From Sphingobacteriaceae bacterium (lineage in GTDB: Bacteria > Bacteroidota > Bacteroidia > Sphingobacteriales > Sphingobacteriaceae), in NCBI GenBank assembly GCA_017745075.1, contig JAGIAD010000005.1, positions 62,001 to 126,000 of the forward strand: DNA of 64,000 bases, read 5' to 3'. The notes under the pieces were generated by a model. The model did no database searches and was not told the DNA's origin. It saw only the letters and a program-made list of their open reading frames with translations. Numbering within the stretch: the first letter of the stretch is position 1; every line of letters begins with the position of its first letter. Below are positions 62,974-64,000 of the stretch, one piece after another. A program made the translations under genes and the position numbers.

Positions 62974-63573
62974 TTATTTTTTGCTGTATTCAGCATTTAA
63001 GCCCTTAATTACTTCTGAAGTTACATCTAAGCTCTCATCGGCAAATAAAATGGCACTGTTGCCTTTCGAGTAGGTTAATACCATTTTATATCCTTTTTGC
63101 TTGGCATAACCTTTTAAATAATCGGCTACTTTATCATATAATTTTTCGTTTTCGGCAGCTTGCTCATTCTGTAAAGCACCACCTGCATTTTGCTGGTAGG
63201 TTTGTAGTTCTTGTTGTTTACGTGCTAAACGCTCCTCAGTACTTTTGCGCTGATCGGCAGATAAAGTAGCGGCCGATTGCTGGTATTGTGCAACCTCTCT
63301 TTGAAAAGCCTGACCTTTAGCCTGCATATCTGCCTGTGCATTTTTGGTTTTTCCTTCAAATTTTACTTTAAGATCTTTGAAGTATTCATATTTTGTAAGT
63401 AAAGAGTCGGAGTTTACAAATACAATTTTCTCAGTTGGAGAAACCGCTGCAGTAGTACCCTCTGTTTTTTTAGTTTCAGTAGTTTTAGTGTCTTTGTTCT
63501 GGCATGCAGAGAAAGCAGTTATCAAAGTTGCTGTTGCAAGTAAACCAAAGGTTTTAAAGGTTCTTCTTTCCAT
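62974..63573 (-). CDS. OmpH/Skp family lipoprotein
   Basis: The 199-residue protein has a signal with the lipobox TAFSACQNKD (Cys24), a Thr/Lys-rich linker, and an OmpH/Skp domain: KIVFVNSDSLLTKYEYFKDLKVKFEGKTK, then a long coiled coil (about 75-150) and the globular tail YKMVLTYSKGNSAILFADESLDVTSEVI. Skp normally is a soluble periplasmic chaperone for outer-membrane proteins; the predicted lipid anchor is a departure. It has its own promoter and terminator. Confidence 0.88.
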   Translation of the reverse strand: MERRTFKTFGLLATATLITAFSACQNKDTKTTETKKTEGTTAAVSPTEKIVFVNSDSLLTKYEYFKDLKVKFEGKTKNAQADMQAKGQAFQREVAQYQQSAATLSADQRKSTEERLARKQQELQTYQQNAGGALQNEQAAENEKLYDKVADYLKGYAKQKGYKMVLTYSKGNSAILFADESLDVTSEVIKGLNAEYSKK

Positions 63574-63593
63574 TATTGTTTAATAAATTTTAG

Positions 63594-63624
63594 CAAACTT
63601 ATATAAATTAGTTTTGATATGCAA
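63594..63624 (-). promoter_or_regulatory. Promoter of the OmpH-like gene
   Basis: On the minus strand TTG (63622-63624) and TAAGTTTG (63594-63601) are spaced by 20 nt, the best -33/-7 pair on this strand. The start codon follows about 20 nt after the box. Confidence 0.65.
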
Positions 63625-63639
63625 TTTAAAGAAAGGCCT

Positions 63640-64000
63640 ATTAGGGTGCAAGTTCTGTTTTGCGTTCTGCGTATTGCACAAAGCGTTTAATTTACTTAAG
63701 GCTAGCCGTTCCATCCTATAGGATTATTCCCAGGTAGCATAGCTGCTATTTTTTCGGCATAAAACCCTATTGATTGCAGTATCGCCAGTATTAGGAAATG
63801 AGCGGCTTGTAGTTTTTGGCGTTTTGCAGTCAAAGGTCTCTGCACCCTGCACCTCCCTAAAATGAAATGCTGTTTTGGCCACTTAGCCCCGGTTGAAGCG
63901 TTACCCTGCAGCAACGAAGGAACGAGGCAGCGAAGCGTAAAAGTGAAAAACGGGAAGAAACGGAGTGTTTTGCACCAGCATTGCGCTCCCTATAAAAAAA
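63640..64000. repeat. Dispersed intergenic element at the window end
   Basis: No gene is supported. The stretch contains CACTTAGCCCCGGTTGAAGCG (one base removed in spacing from the copy near 32408) and ends GCGCTCCCTATAAAAAAA. The GC content is higher than in neighbouring intergenic DNA. The 70-residue minus-strand frame (63702-63914) is spurious. The element may continue past the window edge. Confidence 0.45.

Noticed and set aside
63702-63914. 70-residue minus-strand frame at the window end
   Set aside because: It lies in a repeat-like intergenic region and has no recognisable domain.

Overview
The window looks like chromosome from a Bacteroidota member of the family Sphingobacteriaceae, most likely Pedobacter or a close relative. 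This rests on recognised proteins (RpoB, EF-Tu, MreB, RodA, PurH), on A/T-rich intergenic DNA with the Bacteroidota -7 box TAnnTTTG, on the general lack of Shine-Dalgarno sequences, and on a SusC-like TonB receptor, a DUF3467 protein and a HU/OmpH-rich housekeeping setting. No prophage, transposase, integron, CRISPR array or rRNA operon is visible. Most of the window is ordinary core genome.

Layout. 0-7.5 kb: a variable acidic protein, then the reverse-strand cell-shape operon mreB-mreC-mreD-mrdA-rodA. 7.6-13.2 kb: purH, a divergent HxlR regulator and DHA2 efflux pump, purN, rpsT, radC. 13.3-16.8 kb: a secreted EEP phosphatase/nuclease, then a tight cluster of a divergent Lgt-like membrane enzyme, a tetraether-lipid-synthase-like (COG1964-type) radical SAM enzyme and two tandem paralogous 64-residue membrane proteins. 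16.9-22.4 kb: pheT, a coiled-coil protein, zapA, a candidate 6S RNA, rny, an Mpo1-like protein. 22.5-31.2 kb: a TonB-dependent receptor with its lipoprotein partner, small unknown proteins, a secreted transglutaminase-like protein, and a two-domain OlsF-like acyltransferase. 31.3-36.6 kb: a ComEA-like HhH protein, acyl-CoA dehydrogenase, small proteins, and rpsU-xerC-hpf. 36.9-50.6 kb: tRNA-Thr/Tyr/Gly/Thr-tuf-tRNA-Trp-secE-nusG-rplKAJL-rpoBC. 50.7-63.6 kb: DUF3467, a FadL-like porin, an SGNH lipoprotein, miaA, a pRiA4b ORF-3 family protein, cca, tsaC, a DUF4136 lipoprotein, a glycosyltransferase, dapD, an S4 protein, EcsC, guanine deaminase and an OmpH/Skp lipoprotein.

Best candidate for something undescribed: the cluster at 14.18-16.75 kb. 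An Lgt-like enzyme whose usual Asn after the GRIG signature is Cys sits 5 nt before a radical SAM enzyme with the cysteine layout of tetraether lipid synthase, followed by two small two-helix membrane proteins. Together this suggests an uncharacterised membrane-lipid or lipoprotein acyl-chain modification. The same window holds an OlsF-like aminolipid synthase and an Mpo1-like fatty-acid protein, so lipid chemistry is a theme.

Other second-look items: a strong Shine-Dalgarno sequence before rpsU (and one before hpf) in a phylum that barely uses them; a 6S-like RNA between zapA and rny; a set of long intergenic hairpins built from short reiterated words, several lying inside operons; and two families of dispersed intergenic repeats. 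All coordinates were read by eye, and no similarity search or folding program was run.
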